Positions 8,783 to 17,855 are shown, counted from the first letter of the stretch. The stretch is 64,000 nucleotides of DNA from Rhizobium sp. CSW-27 (GCF_018760785.1 NZ_JAHHZO010000005.1:1-64000), one strand, 5' to 3'. A program made the numbers and translations. Notes: a model not told the origin generated them from the sequence alone.

Positions 8783-9766
8783 TCAGAGAAGACGGTGGCG
8801 GAAAGCTTCAGGCACCGTGCCGTCGCGCAGCCAGGCGAGCGCCAGTGGCCACAGCGTGTCGCGGAAGCGATCATGGAAGAAGGCGAAATGGCCGATGGCG
8901 GCATGGCCGATATCGCCGGGGTGAAGATGCAGGTGGGAGCGCTCGCTGCCGGTGAAATAGGCGAGAAGCCGCTCCACCGCCGGTATCGTGCCATGCGGAT
9001 CATCCGACAGGCTGACGGCGAGGATCGGTGCGGTGATGCCGGCCATGTGCTCCTTCAGCAGATCCGCCTCGCGGTGTCCGTCGATCCGGCGGCCGGGACG
9101 GATGGTGTCCTCGAAGCGCGCCCGCATGCGGCTCCAGTCACGGGCGACGCCGGCCGGCGTGTCTTCCATCCAGCCAAGCCGCCTGGCGGGGAAATAGCCG
9201 AAGACGGCGGTCATCAGCGGCATCACCACATGGTATTTCCAGAGCATGCGATACTTCGGACGCGCTGCATAATCGCGCCAGTGGGCATATTGCGCGCCGA
9301 CGGTGAAGATGCGTGTCACGCCCTGCGCGGAGGGGGCAAGACCGAACGCGAAGCCGCCGATCGAATGGGCGACGATCGAAATCGGGCGTGGGCCGAAGTG
9401 CTCTGCGGCAAAACGCAATGCACCCTCGCAATCCTTCTCGCCCCAGTCCGCCCAGTCGGCGGCAAAGCCCCGCAGGCGGGCGGGGCGGGACTGGTCGATG
9501 CCCCGATAATCATAGGTCAGCACGTCGAACCCGTGCTCGAAAAGATAGGCGGCGAAGCGGGCATAGTAGCGGCAGCGCACCGAGGTGGCGGAGGTGATGA
9601 CGACGACGGGGCGCTTTTCTGCACCGGTCTTGCCGGCCTCGGCCCGCCAGACGAAGCCGCCGAGCGGATAGCCGTCGGTTGCCGGGAAGCGGACGGGGCG
9701 GCCGGCGTCGTGCGCTGCCTTTTGCCGCGGCGATGCTGCCTGCCTGCCTGCGTCTGACTGTGCCAT
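8783..9766 (-). CDS. Alpha/beta hydrolase
   Basis: The 327-residue cytoplasmic protein has an alpha/beta hydrolase fold. An early strand VVVITSATSVRCRYYARFA is followed by DVLTYDYRGIDQS, the nucleophile elbow AHSIGG with Ser135, a likely acid in the ILAVSLSDDPHGT region, and a C-terminal catalytic His candidate in GHAAIGHFAFF. It resembles a group of uncharacterised rhizobial esterase-like proteins with a DDPHGT loop; the substrate cannot be named. The start at 9766 has GGGAGGA 8 nt upstream. It lies 85 bp downstream of an AraC-type regulator on the same strand, which may control it. Confidence 0.8.
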   Translation of the reverse strand: MAQSDAGRQAASPRQKAAHDAGRPVRFPATDGYPLGGFVWRAEAGKTGAEKRPVVVITSATSVRCRYYARFAAYLFEHGFDVLTYDYRGIDQSRPARLRGFAADWADWGEKDCEGALRFAAEHFGPRPISIVAHSIGGFAFGLAPSAQGVTRIFTVGAQYAHWRDYAARPKYRMLWKYHVVMPLMTAVFGYFPARRLGWMEDTPAGVARDWSRMRARFEDTIRPGRRIDGHREADLLKEHMAGITAPILAVSLSDDPHGTIPAVERLLAYFTGSERSHLHLHPGDIGHAAIGHFAFFHDRFRDTLWPLALAWLRDGTVPEAFRHRLL

Positions 9767-9851
9767 TGCCCATCCTCCCGCAGGAAAACCTAGGCGAAGC
9801 GCCAGGGGTCGCCAAGTCCGTCCTTGGTTCAACTCCGCCGGAGGATGAGGC

Positions 9852-10766
9852 TCAGGGCCAGGCGGCGTAGCTCGTTTCGGCCAGCACGCGCCGCTGCGAC
9901 AGGCCCTCGCGATAGGCGCGCGGCGAAAGACCGGCCACCCGCTTGAAGAAGCGGCTGAAATAGGCGGCATCGCGGAAACCCAGCGCATCGGCGATCTCGG
10001 CGATCTGCAGCGGCGAGCCGTCGAGCAGGATGGCGGCCTCGGCGGCAAGCCGGTTGTGGATGAATTCCGCCGGCGTACGGCCCGTCGCACGGCGCACGGC
10101 GGTGTTCAGTCGGTCCGCCGTCACGCCGAGCGCCTCGGCATAATCCGGCACGGTCCAGTGCTCGCGCATATGAGCATCCACCAGTTGCACGAAACTGCGA
10201 ACAATGATGCGCGGCGAGGGGCGCGGCTGGGCCGGAACCGGTGCCGCCAGCCGCCACAGGCCGATCAGCACCAGCGCCAGATGATGACGCACCGCCTCGT
10301 CGCTGCCGGGAAGACCGGCGGCGGCCGTCTCTTCGGCCATGATGCCGATGGTGGCGGTGAGCCGGCGGGCGGCGGCAAGCGCCAGGCGCATGCCGAGAAT
10401 GGGGCGGGAGATGGCATCGCGCACCGGGGCATAGGTCGCACCGGTCGGCATGGCCGCGCCGAGGACCTGGTCCGGAATGGCAAGCGCGCCGCCATCGCCG
10501 CCCGCCTCGACGGCGAGCATGCCCTGTTCGCCCGCCGGCAGCCACAGCAGGCATGGCCCGGTGAGCGGCTGGGTGAGCGGCTGGGCGCGGCGCGAGAGCC
10601 GGATCTGCCCGCTGCCGGCACACAGCACGAAGAGTCGGTTGCGGTGGCCCCGCAGGCTCCATTCGGTGCGCGACAGCGCGCCGCCGAACAGCTGAGCGTC
10701 GGTGGAGGTGGCCGGCCGTGTCTCGCCAGTCGGCGTCTGCAGGGCCTTTCTCAGGATGTCGGGCAT
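9852..10766 (-). CDS. AraC family transcriptional regulator
   Basis: The 304-residue protein carries two helix-turn-helix units in its last 100 residues: VPDYAEALGVTADRLNTAVRRATG and IAEIADALGFRDAAYFSRFFKRVAGLSPRAYR, the AraC/XylS hallmark. The N-terminal two thirds look like a cupin-type sensing domain (LSRTEWSLRGHRNRLFVLC) with no recognisable ligand. It is divergent from an aldehyde dehydrogenase gene (326 bp between the starts) and upstream of the hydrolase, so either could be its target. The ATG at 10766 has GGAGAG 6 nt upstream. Confidence 0.88.
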   Translation of the reverse strand: MPDILRKALQTPTGETRPATSTDAQLFGGALSRTEWSLRGHRNRLFVLCAGSGQIRLSRRAQPLTQPLTGPCLLWLPAGEQGMLAVEAGGDGGALAIPDQVLGAAMPTGATYAPVRDAISRPILGMRLALAAARRLTATIGIMAEETAAAGLPGSDEAVRHHLALVLIGLWRLAAPVPAQPRPSPRIIVRSFVQLVDAHMREHWTVPDYAEALGVTADRLNTAVRRATGRTPAEFIHNRLAAEAAILLDGSPLQIAEIADALGFRDAAYFSRFFKRVAGLSPRAYREGLSQRRVLAETSYAAWP

Positions 10767-10930
10767 GGCATCTCTCCGCTTCCCGTGAAAAGTACAAGTT
10801 TCTCCTGTAATTGTCTATTTGGTCGACCGGTGCGCGGCGCTACTGTTGCGTCGTCGGAGCGCACGGTGCGAGGAGGAGAATGCCCGCGCGGAACGATCGA
10901 GAACCCGGACAGGGTTTTTGGGAGGCCATC

Positions 10931-10991
10931 ATGAACGAGACCAAATATTGAGATTGCGCCTGTCCGCCCTTCGGGCCGGACCTTTGCAATC
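10931..10991 (+). promoter_or_regulatory. Leader with a 6-codon mini-ORF and stem-loop before the aldehyde dehydrogenase
   Basis: The 326-bp gap 10767-11092 holds no normal gene. It contains a mini-ORF at 10931-10951 encoding MNETKY, preceded by GGGAGG at a good distance. Directly after its stop codon a long stem-loop begins: GATTGC (10952-10957) with GCAATC (10986-10991), an internal loop, then GTCCG-C-CC pairing with GG-C-CGGAC around a TTCG tetraloop (10970-10973). The arrangement looks like a leader peptide plus attenuator, but that role is inference. Confidence 0.35.
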
Positions 10992-11092
10992 GAGCAATCG
11001 GGCTTTGCCGGCGCGCTGCGCAGCCGGGGGCCGGGCCCTCGTGCATGATGGATCGGGCAACAGAGTTTCGGGAAGAGCAAGAGGAAAAAACG

Positions 11093-12544
11093 ATGACCGT
11101 TCTCGGCTTCAAGATCAACAATGCGGAAGTGGAGGCCATCGATGGCCGCAGCTTCCAGCGCCTGAACCCCATTTCCGGCGAGGTGGCGACCAAGGTGGCC
11201 GCGGCCTCCGTGGAGGATGCGCGCGCTGCCGCCAATGCCGCCGCCAAGGCCTTTCCGGCCTGGTCCGCCACCAATCCCGCCACGCGCCGCAAGGTGCTGA
11301 TGGCGGCTGCCGACAGCCTGCAGGCCAAGGCGCCGGACTTCGTGGCCGCCATGGCCGCCGAAACCGGCGCGACCGCCGGCTGGGCGATGTTCAACGTGAT
11401 GCTGGCTGCCGACATGCTGCGCGAGGCTGCCGCCATGACCACGCAGATCACCGGCGAGGTGATCCCCTCCAACCGTCCGGGCACCATGGCCATGGCGGTG
11501 CGCCAGCCGGCCGGCGTGATCCTGTCCATGGCGCCGTGGAATGCGCCGATCATTCTGGGCGTGCGCTCCATCGCCCTGCCGCTTGCCTGCGGCAACACGG
11601 TCGTGCTGAAGACCTCGGAAATCTGCCCGCGCACCCATCGCCTCATCGTCGACGCCCTGCATGAGGCAGGCCTGCCGGAAGGCGTTCTGAACGCCATTTC
11701 CAACGCGCCGGAAGATGCCGGCGAGATCGTGGAAGCGCTGATCGCCCATCCGGCGGTCCGCCGCGTCAACTTCACCGGTTCGACCCGCGTCGGCCGCATC
11801 ATTGCGGAGACCGCTGGCCGTCACCTGAAGCCGGCGCTGCTCGAACTCGGCGGCAAGGCGCCCTTCGTGGTGCTGGACGATGCCGATCTTGACGAGGCCG
11901 TCGCGGCCGCTGCCTTCGGTGCCTACATGAACCAGGGCCAGATCTGCATGTCGACCGAGCGTATCATCGTCGATGACAGGATCGCCGACCAGTTCGTTGC
12001 CGCCCTTGCCGCCAAGGTCGCCACGCTCACGGCCGGCGATCCCGGCAAGGGCGACACGCCGCTCGGCTCCGTCGTCGATGCACATGCCGCGCAGCGCCTT
12101 GATCAACTGGTGCGCGATGCCGTGTCCAAGGGCGCCGTGCAGGTGGCCGGCGGCCGCATCGAGGGCACGATCGTCGATGCGATCCTGCTCGACCGCGTGA
12201 CGCCCGCCATGCGCATCTATGGTGAGGAAAGCTTCGGCCCGGTCGCCAGCATTGTGCGCGTCGGCTCGGTCGACGAGGCGGTGCGGGTCGCCAACGACAC
12301 GGAATACGGCCTCTCGGCCGCCGTGTTCGGCAGGGATGTCAACCGGGCGATGGCGGTTGCCCGCCGCATCGAATCCGGTATTTGCCACATCAACGGCCCG
12401 ACCGTGCATGACGAGGCGCAGATGCCGTTCGGCGGCACCAAGGCCTCCGGCTATGGCCGCTTCGGCGGCAAGGCCGGCATCAACGAGTTCACCGAACTGC
12501 GCTGGATCACCATCCAGGACGGCCACCTGCATTATCCGATCTGA
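11093..12544 (+). CDS. NAD(P)-dependent aldehyde dehydrogenase (vanillin/salicylaldehyde dehydrogenase-like)
   Basis: The 483-residue enzyme oxidises an aldehyde to a carboxylic acid with NAD(P). Catalytic features are Asn150 (MAPWNAP), the cofactor glycines in FTGSTRVG, Glu251 (LLELGGKAP) and the nucleophile Cys285 in NQGQICMSTER. The ICMSTERI pattern is typical of the branch containing vanillin and salicylaldehyde dehydrogenases, so an aromatic aldehyde is a reasonable guess but not proven. The ATG at 11093 follows AGAGG about 9 nt upstream. An AraC regulator is divergent, and the gene ends in a strong terminator, so it is probably monocistronic. Confidence 0.88.
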   Translation: MTVLGFKINNAEVEAIDGRSFQRLNPISGEVATKVAAASVEDARAAANAAAKAFPAWSATNPATRRKVLMAAADSLQAKAPDFVAAMAAETGATAGWAMFNVMLAADMLREAAAMTTQITGEVIPSNRPGTMAMAVRQPAGVILSMAPWNAPIILGVRSIALPLACGNTVVLKTSEICPRTHRLIVDALHEAGLPEGVLNAISNAPEDAGEIVEALIAHPAVRRVNFTGSTRVGRIIAETAGRHLKPALLELGGKAPFVVLDDADLDEAVAAAAFGAYMNQGQICMSTERIIVDDRIADQFVAALAAKVATLTAGDPGKGDTPLGSVVDAHAAQRLDQLVRDAVSKGAVQVAGGRIEGTIVDAILLDRVTPAMRIYGEESFGPVASIVRVGSVDEAVRVANDTEYGLSAAVFGRDVNRAMAVARRIESGICHINGPTVHDEAQMPFGGTKASGYGRFGGKAGINEFTELRWITIQDGHLHYPI

Positions 12545-12571
12545 TCGGGAACTTCCCGCTGCCTGACGATG

Positions 12572-12601
12572 AAGGCGGTCGCGTTCTGCGGCCGCCTTTT
12601 T
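12572..12601 (+). terminator. Rho-independent terminator after the aldehyde dehydrogenase
   Basis: AAGGCGGTCGC (12572-12582) pairs over 11 bp, with one mismatch or G-U pair, with GCGGCCGCCTT (12588-12598) around a 5-nt loop and is followed by TTT. It lies 28 nt after the stop codon. Confidence 0.8.
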
Positions 12602-12634
12602 CCGTTTGACGGGCGTTTCCTGCGAGAGGACCGA

Positions 12635-13564
12635 TCAGGGCCTGGCGGCCCGTGCGGCCAGATGATCGGCGGCCGTCTTGCGGGCAAGCATTGCCAACTG
12701 GCGGAAATGCGGGCTGCGGGCGCTGCTGCGACGCCAGAAGAAGCCGATCTCGCGCCGGGCCGGCCAGTCACGGATGGTCAGCAGCGCGAGACCGCGATCG
12801 GCCATGATCTCGGAACGGGCATAAAATTCCGGAAACAGCGACAGGCCCATCTCGATCGAGACCATCTGGCGCAGTGCATCGAGGCTGGTGCCCTCGTAAT
12901 TCTCCGCCATGGTGGCGCCGGAGAGAACGGCGAGCTCCCGGACATTTTCCAGCAGCCGGTGGCCGCGCCCGAGCGTCAGCAGCGATTCGCCCTTCAGATC
13001 CTTCAGTTCCACGAAATCGCGATCCGCCAGCGGATGATTGCCGGCCACGCCGAGAAAGATCTGCTCGACGCAGACCTCCTCGAACAGAAATGCTTCCTCG
13101 TCCTGCGGGCGCTGGCCGAGCGCACAGTCGATCGCGCCCGTGCGCACCTGTTCCTCCAGGAGGAGCGGTCGCTCCTCGCGCACATGCATGCGCAGCGACG
13201 GATAGAGCCGGTGCAGTTGCGGCAGGAAACGCGGCAGGAAATAGGGGCCGAAGGTGGGCACTGTGCCGAGCCGGATCAGCGCCCCGAGATTGTCACGTCC
13301 GGCCGAGGCCAGGGTGACGATCTCATCCAGCGTGGCCAGCACGGTCTTTGCTGCGGCCGCGATTTCCTCGCCAACGGCCGAAAGAGCAATCGCGCCCGGC
13401 GTGCGTTCCACCAGGCTGACGCCCAGCTGCTTCTCCAGTAGGGCGATCTGCACCGAGAGTGTCGGTTGCGAGACATGGCACAGTTCGGCCGCGCGGCCGA
13501 AATGGCCGGTAGCCTCCAGTGCCACGAGATATTCCAGCTGTCGATGGGTCGGGCGAAAGGGCAT
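12635..13564 (-). CDS. LysR family regulator, OxyR-like
   Basis: The 309-residue protein has an N-terminal winged helix (RPTHRQLEYLVALEATGHFGRAAELCHVSQPTLSVQI) and a LysR substrate-binding domain. The overall sequence, such as PTFGPYFLPRFLPQL and GHRLLENV, is closest to the OxyR branch. The redox cysteine pair of true OxyR is not evident: the effector domain has only single cysteines in AIDCALG and EEVCVEQI, with no Cys in the HRLLENVRELAVL stretch where one is expected. It may therefore not sense peroxide. The ATG at 13564 begins at the conserved MPFRPTHRQLEYL. It is divergent from a small YdcH-family gene across a region with OxyR-style half-sites. Confidence 0.82.
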   Translation of the reverse strand: MPFRPTHRQLEYLVALEATGHFGRAAELCHVSQPTLSVQIALLEKQLGVSLVERTPGAIALSAVGEEIAAAAKTVLATLDEIVTLASAGRDNLGALIRLGTVPTFGPYFLPRFLPQLHRLYPSLRMHVREERPLLLEEQVRTGAIDCALGQRPQDEEAFLFEEVCVEQIFLGVAGNHPLADRDFVELKDLKGESLLTLGRGHRLLENVRELAVLSGATMAENYEGTSLDALRQMVSIEMGLSLFPEFYARSEIMADRGLALLTIRDWPARREIGFFWRRSSARSPHFRQLAMLARKTAADHLAARAARP

Positions 13565-13565
13565 G

Positions 13566-13616
13566 CGATAGATTTTGACTATCGAACCGATATTGTCAAT
13601 CAATTGGAGCTATCGG
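13566..13616. promoter_or_regulatory. OxyR-type operator array
   Basis: CGATAG-attttga-CTATCG (13566-13584) is a perfect 6-bp inverted repeat, nearly matching the OxyR pattern ATAG-N7-CTAT. Further half-sites CCGATA (13587-13592) and TATCGG (13611-13616) follow with helical spacing. The array lies immediately upstream of the LysR gene and 45-95 bp upstream of the divergent ydcH-type gene, so it suits autoregulation and divergent control. Confidence 0.5.
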
Positions 13617-13660
13617 CCGTGCTCATTCATAGTCTACCTGTCAGAAAGGAGACGCAACCG

Positions 13661-13888
13661 ATGAACCCCCTGCTGAAAGCCCTCAAAGCGCGGCATTCCG
13701 TCATTGACAACAAGATCGATCATGAACAGCGCGCGGTGAGACCGGATGGCCTGCGCATCATGGCGCTGAAGAAGATCAGGCTTCGCATCCGCGAGCAGAT
13801 CGAGTTTCTGGAACGGGCAGGACGCCTGGGAAAACCGCTGGTGGTTGTGCGTCGTCGCCGGGTGGCCCCGGGTTTCTCCCTTCCCTGA
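13661..13888 (+). CDS. YdcH/DUF465 family small protein
   Basis: A basic 75-residue protein with an almost entirely helical pattern: LLKALKARHSVIDNKIDHEQ, then LRIMALKKIRLRIREQIEFL, the two-helix hairpin of the YdcH (DUF465) family. The biochemical role of this family is not known. The C-terminal tail VVVRRRRVAPGF is strongly basic and unusual for the family. The ATG at 13661 has AAAGGAGA 8 nt upstream. It is divergent from the OxyR-like regulator and has its own strong terminator. Confidence 0.75.
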   Translation: MNPLLKALKARHSVIDNKIDHEQRAVRPDGLRIMALKKIRLRIREQIEFLERAGRLGKPLVVVRRRRVAPGFSLP

Positions 13889-13932
13889 CAGCTTGCGCAG
13901 GCAGTGCGCCGTAACGCTTGGCCTGTGCTTGC

Positions 13933-13965
13933 GGGCGAGACGGGCAGACCGTCTCGCCCCTTTTT
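13933..13965 (+). terminator. Rho-independent terminator after the YdcH-family gene
   Basis: GGGCGAGACGG (13933-13943) pairs perfectly with CCGTCTCGCCC (13949-13959) around GCAGA and is followed by C and TTTTT. It ends 8 bp before the stop codon of the convergent glycosidase gene. Confidence 0.88.
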
Positions 13966-13973
13966 GGTCCGGC

Positions 13974-16445
13974 TCAGATGCTGCGGTCGGAGGCCGCACC
14001 CAGCCATTCGACCGGGTTGCGGATTGCGATGCGGCCGCGGATATCGGTGGCGCTTGCGGCAATCAGCAGTTCGTAATCGCCGGCCTCCGAGCGAAATGCC
14101 CGTGCCTCCACGTCGAAATAGCTGAGGTCGCGGGATGTCACGGTCAGCCTTGCCGTGCCGGTCTCTCCGGCCTCAAGCTCCAGCTTGGCGAAGGCGCGCA
14201 GCTCCTTTTCCGGTCGTTCGACCCCCGATGTGAGCGGCTTCACGTAAAGCTGCACGACGTCGGATCCCCGCCGTTCGCCGATATTGGTGAGATCGACCTC
14301 AACGGTGATGCCGTCGGCACCCATTTCATCGGCGGATGCGCGTGCCTCGCCCCAGGCAAAACGGGTGTAGCCGAGCCCGAAGCCGAAGGGGAAGAGCGGT
14401 TCCACGCCGCGGCTGTCGTGATGGCGATAGCCGACGAACACGCCTTCCGCATAGCGCACATGGCCGTCCTTGCCGGGATAGACGGCCGGATCACCGGTGA
14501 TCGCCGAATTGTCGGCAAGCCGCTTCGGGAAGGTCTGCGGCAGGCGGCCGCCGGGCTCCGCATCGCCGAACAGCAGATCGGCCACCGCATGGCCAAGCTC
14601 CTGCCCCGGATACCAGACCTGCAGCACGCCGCGCACCCGGTCGAGCCAGGGCATTTCCACCGGGCCGCCTGTCTGCAGCACCACAACGGTGTTGGGATTG
14701 GCGGCGGCCACCTGTTCGATCAGTTCCTCCTGACGGCCGGGCAGGCGCATGTCGGGCAGGTCGAGCCCTTCGGTATCCCATTCGCCATCGCGCCCGACGA
14801 AGAGAATGGCGACATCGCAACCGGCGGCCTCCGCGACGGCTTCCGCGATGGCCTGGTCGCCCAGCGGCCTTTCCAGACCGAAGCGGATGGCGGTGATGGT
14901 GATGCCTTCTTCCTTCGGTGGCGGCGAGAGATACTCCACCGTCAGCCGATAGCTGCGGCCGGCTTCCAGCGTCACGGGCGCGCGAAGTTCGGTATTGGCG
15001 GTGCCGAAATAGTTTTCGCCGCGCGTCCAGCCGTCATCGCCGTTCACCACCAGTTCGCCATCGAGATAAAGCCGGGCAAGGCCGGCATTGGTCATGCCGA
15101 ACACATGCTCGCCGCTTTCCTCGGCGCGGAAGCTGGCGGTGATGCGGACGGAGAAATCGTCGAGCTTCAGCGCGGGGTGCGGCAGGTCGAACCAGAAGAA
15201 CTCTCCCTTTTCGCTCTTTTCGGTGACGAGTGGCGTGCCCTGGCATTGCGTTCCGGCAAAATAGTCGACCGTCAGTTCGCCGGCAAAGACGCGGGTCAGG
15301 CGATTGTTGCTGCAGCCGGCGGCGTGGCGGATGCTGTTGGCATTCGACAGTGCCGCACGGATGCCCTCCAGCGGCGAGACCCGGTAATGCGCATTGATCT
15401 GGGCGCTGCCGCCGCCCATCACCCGCGCGTCTGCCGCATTCGGCCCGATCACGGCAATCTGCTCGAGCGAGGTCTTTTTCAGCGGCAGGATTCCGTCATT
15501 CTTCAGGAGCACGGCCCCTTCGGCCCCGAGGCGGCGGATCAGCGCCCTGTCTTCCGGCAGGTCCAGCGCGTGTTCGGAGAGGTCCCGCGCCTGTTCGAAG
15601 GCGCCGACACGCTGAAGCAGCGTCAGGATGCGGCGGGCGGCCTCGCGCACCGTCTCGGGCGCAACCCTGCCGTCCTTCACCGCCTGGACCAGTTTTTCGC
15701 CGCGATCGCGGGTCGGGCCCGGCATTTCGAGATCGAGGCCGGCATTGACGGTCTCGGCGGTGGAATGCGAGCCGAACCAGTCCGACATCACGATGCCGTC
15801 AAACCCCCAGTCGTGTCGCAGAACCTCGGTCAGCAGCCAGGGATGCTCGCTGGCATAGGTGCCGTTCAGCCGGTTGTAGGAGGACATCACGGCCATGACG
15901 CGGGCCTTCTTTACTGCCTTTTCGAAGGGCAGCAGATAGATTTCCCTGAGCGAGCGCTCGTCGATGTCCGACGACATGGTCTGCCGCTCGATCTCCGATT
16001 CATTGCCGGCGAAGTGTTTGATGGTGGCGGCGACACCCTGAGACTGCACGCCCTGGATATAGGCAACCGCGAGTTCGGCCGTCAGCAGCGGGTCTTCGGA
16101 ATAGCATTCGAAATTGCGGCCGTTCAGCCCGGAGCGATGGATGTTGACGGTCGGTGCCAGCAGCACCGAGGCGCCCTTGCTTTTCGCCTGGCCGGCGAGC
16201 GCCACGCCCATTCGTTCCACAAGCGCCGGGTTCCAGCTGGCGCCAAGCGCGATGGCCACCGGAAAGCAGGCGGCCTTCACGCCGCCGACCAGCGAGCCCG
16301 CGCCGCGCGCGCCGTTCGGCCCGTCCGAGACCTTGATCTTCGGCACGCCGAGCCGCTCCACCGGCACGGTCGTCCAGAAATCGGCGCCGGCCAGCAGCGA
16401 TACCTGCTCTTCAAGCGTCATCGTGTTCAGAAGATCGTCAATCAT
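13974..16445 (-). CDS. Glycoside hydrolase family 3 beta-glucosidase with PA14 domain
   Basis: This 823-residue enzyme hydrolyses beta-linked sugars, probably beta-glucosides. The GH3 N-terminal barrel has LSDGPNGARG-type substrate loops, KHFAGNES at about 143-150 and the nucleophile Asp222 in VMSDWFGSH. The C-terminal GH3 domain and fibronectin-type end (FPFGFGLGYTRF, VQLYVKP) are complete, and an inserted PA14-like domain at about 380-540 (LARLYLDGELVVNGDDGW) is typical of this subgroup. No signal peptide is seen, so it acts in the cytoplasm on imported oligosaccharides. The ATG at 16445 follows GGAGGAA. The MFS gene lies 78 bp upstream on the same strand. Confidence 0.93.
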   Translation of the reverse strand: MIDDLLNTMTLEEQVSLLAGADFWTTVPVERLGVPKIKVSDGPNGARGAGSLVGGVKAACFPVAIALGASWNPALVERMGVALAGQAKSKGASVLLAPTVNIHRSGLNGRNFECYSEDPLLTAELAVAYIQGVQSQGVAATIKHFAGNESEIERQTMSSDIDERSLREIYLLPFEKAVKKARVMAVMSSYNRLNGTYASEHPWLLTEVLRHDWGFDGIVMSDWFGSHSTAETVNAGLDLEMPGPTRDRGEKLVQAVKDGRVAPETVREAARRILTLLQRVGAFEQARDLSEHALDLPEDRALIRRLGAEGAVLLKNDGILPLKKTSLEQIAVIGPNAADARVMGGGSAQINAHYRVSPLEGIRAALSNANSIRHAAGCSNNRLTRVFAGELTVDYFAGTQCQGTPLVTEKSEKGEFFWFDLPHPALKLDDFSVRITASFRAEESGEHVFGMTNAGLARLYLDGELVVNGDDGWTRGENYFGTANTELRAPVTLEAGRSYRLTVEYLSPPPKEEGITITAIRFGLERPLGDQAIAEAVAEAAGCDVAILFVGRDGEWDTEGLDLPDMRLPGRQEELIEQVAAANPNTVVVLQTGGPVEMPWLDRVRGVLQVWYPGQELGHAVADLLFGDAEPGGRLPQTFPKRLADNSAITGDPAVYPGKDGHVRYAEGVFVGYRHHDSRGVEPLFPFGFGLGYTRFAWGEARASADEMGADGITVEVDLTNIGERRGSDVVQLYVKPLTSGVERPEKELRAFAKLELEAGETGTARLTVTSRDLSYFDVEARAFRSEAGDYELLIAASATDIRGRIAIRNPVEWLGAASDRSI

Positions 16446-16523
16446 GCATTCCTCCGGGGGTAAAAGGGGGCTCTGGTCCGGCGGCATCGATCCCGCCGCC
16501 GGGGCTGGAACGGGGGACGGGCT

Positions 16524-17807
16524 TCAGCGCACGCCGCGCACCGGGGCGATTGCCAGCGCGCCGAGGAAGGCGCTGATGGCGGCCGCGGCATAGAGCGCGC
16601 CATAGTTGTCGCCCGCGGTGCCGATCGACAGCAGAAGGGGTGCCACGGCCGGCGCGATCGACTGTGGCACGGCATTGGCGATGTTCAGCACGCCGAGATT
16701 CTTCGCCGCGTGGGTTTCGCGGTCCGGCAGCACATCCACCACCAGCGCCTGATCCACCGCCATGTAGACGCCGAAGCCGATCGAGGCGACGGCGACGCCG
16801 GCATAGAAGACGGTGAGGCTGCCGGCGAGAATGATGATGGCGATGCCGAGCGCATAGGTCATGGCAGCCGCCAGCACGAAGGCCTTGCGACGTCCGAGGC
16901 GATCGGAGAGATAGCCGGAAACGAAGGAGGAGCCGACGACGAAGATGGTGGTGATCAGCGTCGAGACGAACATGATGTCGCCGATCCGCTGTTCCGGAAC
17001 CTTCAGGTGGTCCATCAGGTAATAGACCTGATAGGAGGTCAGCACCGCGAAGCCGAAGAAGACGAGGAAGCGGCTGAGCCAGGCATAGCCGAAATCCGGA
17101 TGCTTCAGCGGGTTGACCCAGAAGCTGCCGGCAAGCTCAGGCAGAAGCGGTGCCTGCGGGCGCGTGTCGCGATCCGTCGGGCGATCCTTCAGCACGAGGC
17201 AGAAGCCGCCGACGGCAACGAGGCCGATCGCGGTCGGCAGCAGGAACATGGTGGTGCCGTCGGTTCCGGTCAGCGCGATGATGGCGCTGCCGAGCAAAAG
17301 GGCGACATAGACGGACATGCCGGCCAGCGCCGAGACCAGCCCGCGCTGCCGCTCCGGCACCTGATCGGCGACCACGGCGACGAGGGCTGCCAGCATGGCA
17401 TTGTAGGCGGCCTGGACGAGGCACCAGGCAATGCCGATGACGACGAGGCTGGAGGAATAGGCGATCAGCAGCTGGGCCAGGCTTCCCGCCAGCACGCCGC
17501 CGATCATCCAGGGCTTGCGACGGCCGAAGCGGCTGCGCGTGCGGTCGGAGAGCTGGCCGAATACCGGATTGGCGAAGAGGGCAAAGAGGGCGCCAAGTCC
17601 GAGGATGGCACCGAGGCTTGCTCCCTTGCCGGCTGGATCGATGGCATTGACCCGGATCGCCAGCGTCATGGCGACGGGGGTCATCACCGCCACGTAGAAG
17701 CCGAGGCTCGCCAGTGCATAGCCGACGATGAAGGTGAGGCTGACCTCCTCACCGGTGGACGGGGCCGCGCCTGCCGGAGCAAGCCCATGCGTATGCGAAA
17801 GGGACAT
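16524..17807 (-). CDS. Major facilitator superfamily transporter, probable sugar uptake
   Basis: The 427-residue inner-membrane protein has twelve hydrophobic segments and MFS loop motifs: PVFGQLSDRTRSRFGRRKPWM between helices 2 and 3 and VSGYLSDRLGRRKAF in the second half. Because it is co-directional with a cytoplasmic GH3 glycosidase, import of a beta-glucoside or cellobiose-like sugar is likely, but the substrate is inferred. The start at 17807 has GGAGGAAA 8 nt upstream; a longer frame to 17837 has no such site. A TetR regulator is divergent with a palindrome in between. Confidence 0.88.
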   Translation of the reverse strand: MSLSHTHGLAPAGAAPSTGEEVSLTFIVGYALASLGFYVAVMTPVAMTLAIRVNAIDPAGKGASLGAILGLGALFALFANPVFGQLSDRTRSRFGRRKPWMIGGVLAGSLAQLLIAYSSSLVVIGIAWCLVQAAYNAMLAALVAVVADQVPERQRGLVSALAGMSVYVALLLGSAIIALTGTDGTTMFLLPTAIGLVAVGGFCLVLKDRPTDRDTRPQAPLLPELAGSFWVNPLKHPDFGYAWLSRFLVFFGFAVLTSYQVYYLMDHLKVPEQRIGDIMFVSTLITTIFVVGSSFVSGYLSDRLGRRKAFVLAAAMTYALGIAIIILAGSLTVFYAGVAVASIGFGVYMAVDQALVVDVLPDRETHAAKNLGVLNIANAVPQSIAPAVAPLLLSIGTAGDNYGALYAAAAISAFLGALAIAPVRGVR

Positions 17808-17855
17808 GAAATTTTCCTCCACGACGCTGTCACGCACAGTGATAGCTGTTAAACC

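Noticed and set aside
13845-16463. An 872-codon open frame on the plus strand opposite the GH3 gene
   Set aside because: It mirrors the codon structure of the glycosidase in high-GC DNA; the translation is rich in His, Arg, Gly and Ala with no recognisable domain, and the minus strand carries a clear GH3 enzyme.
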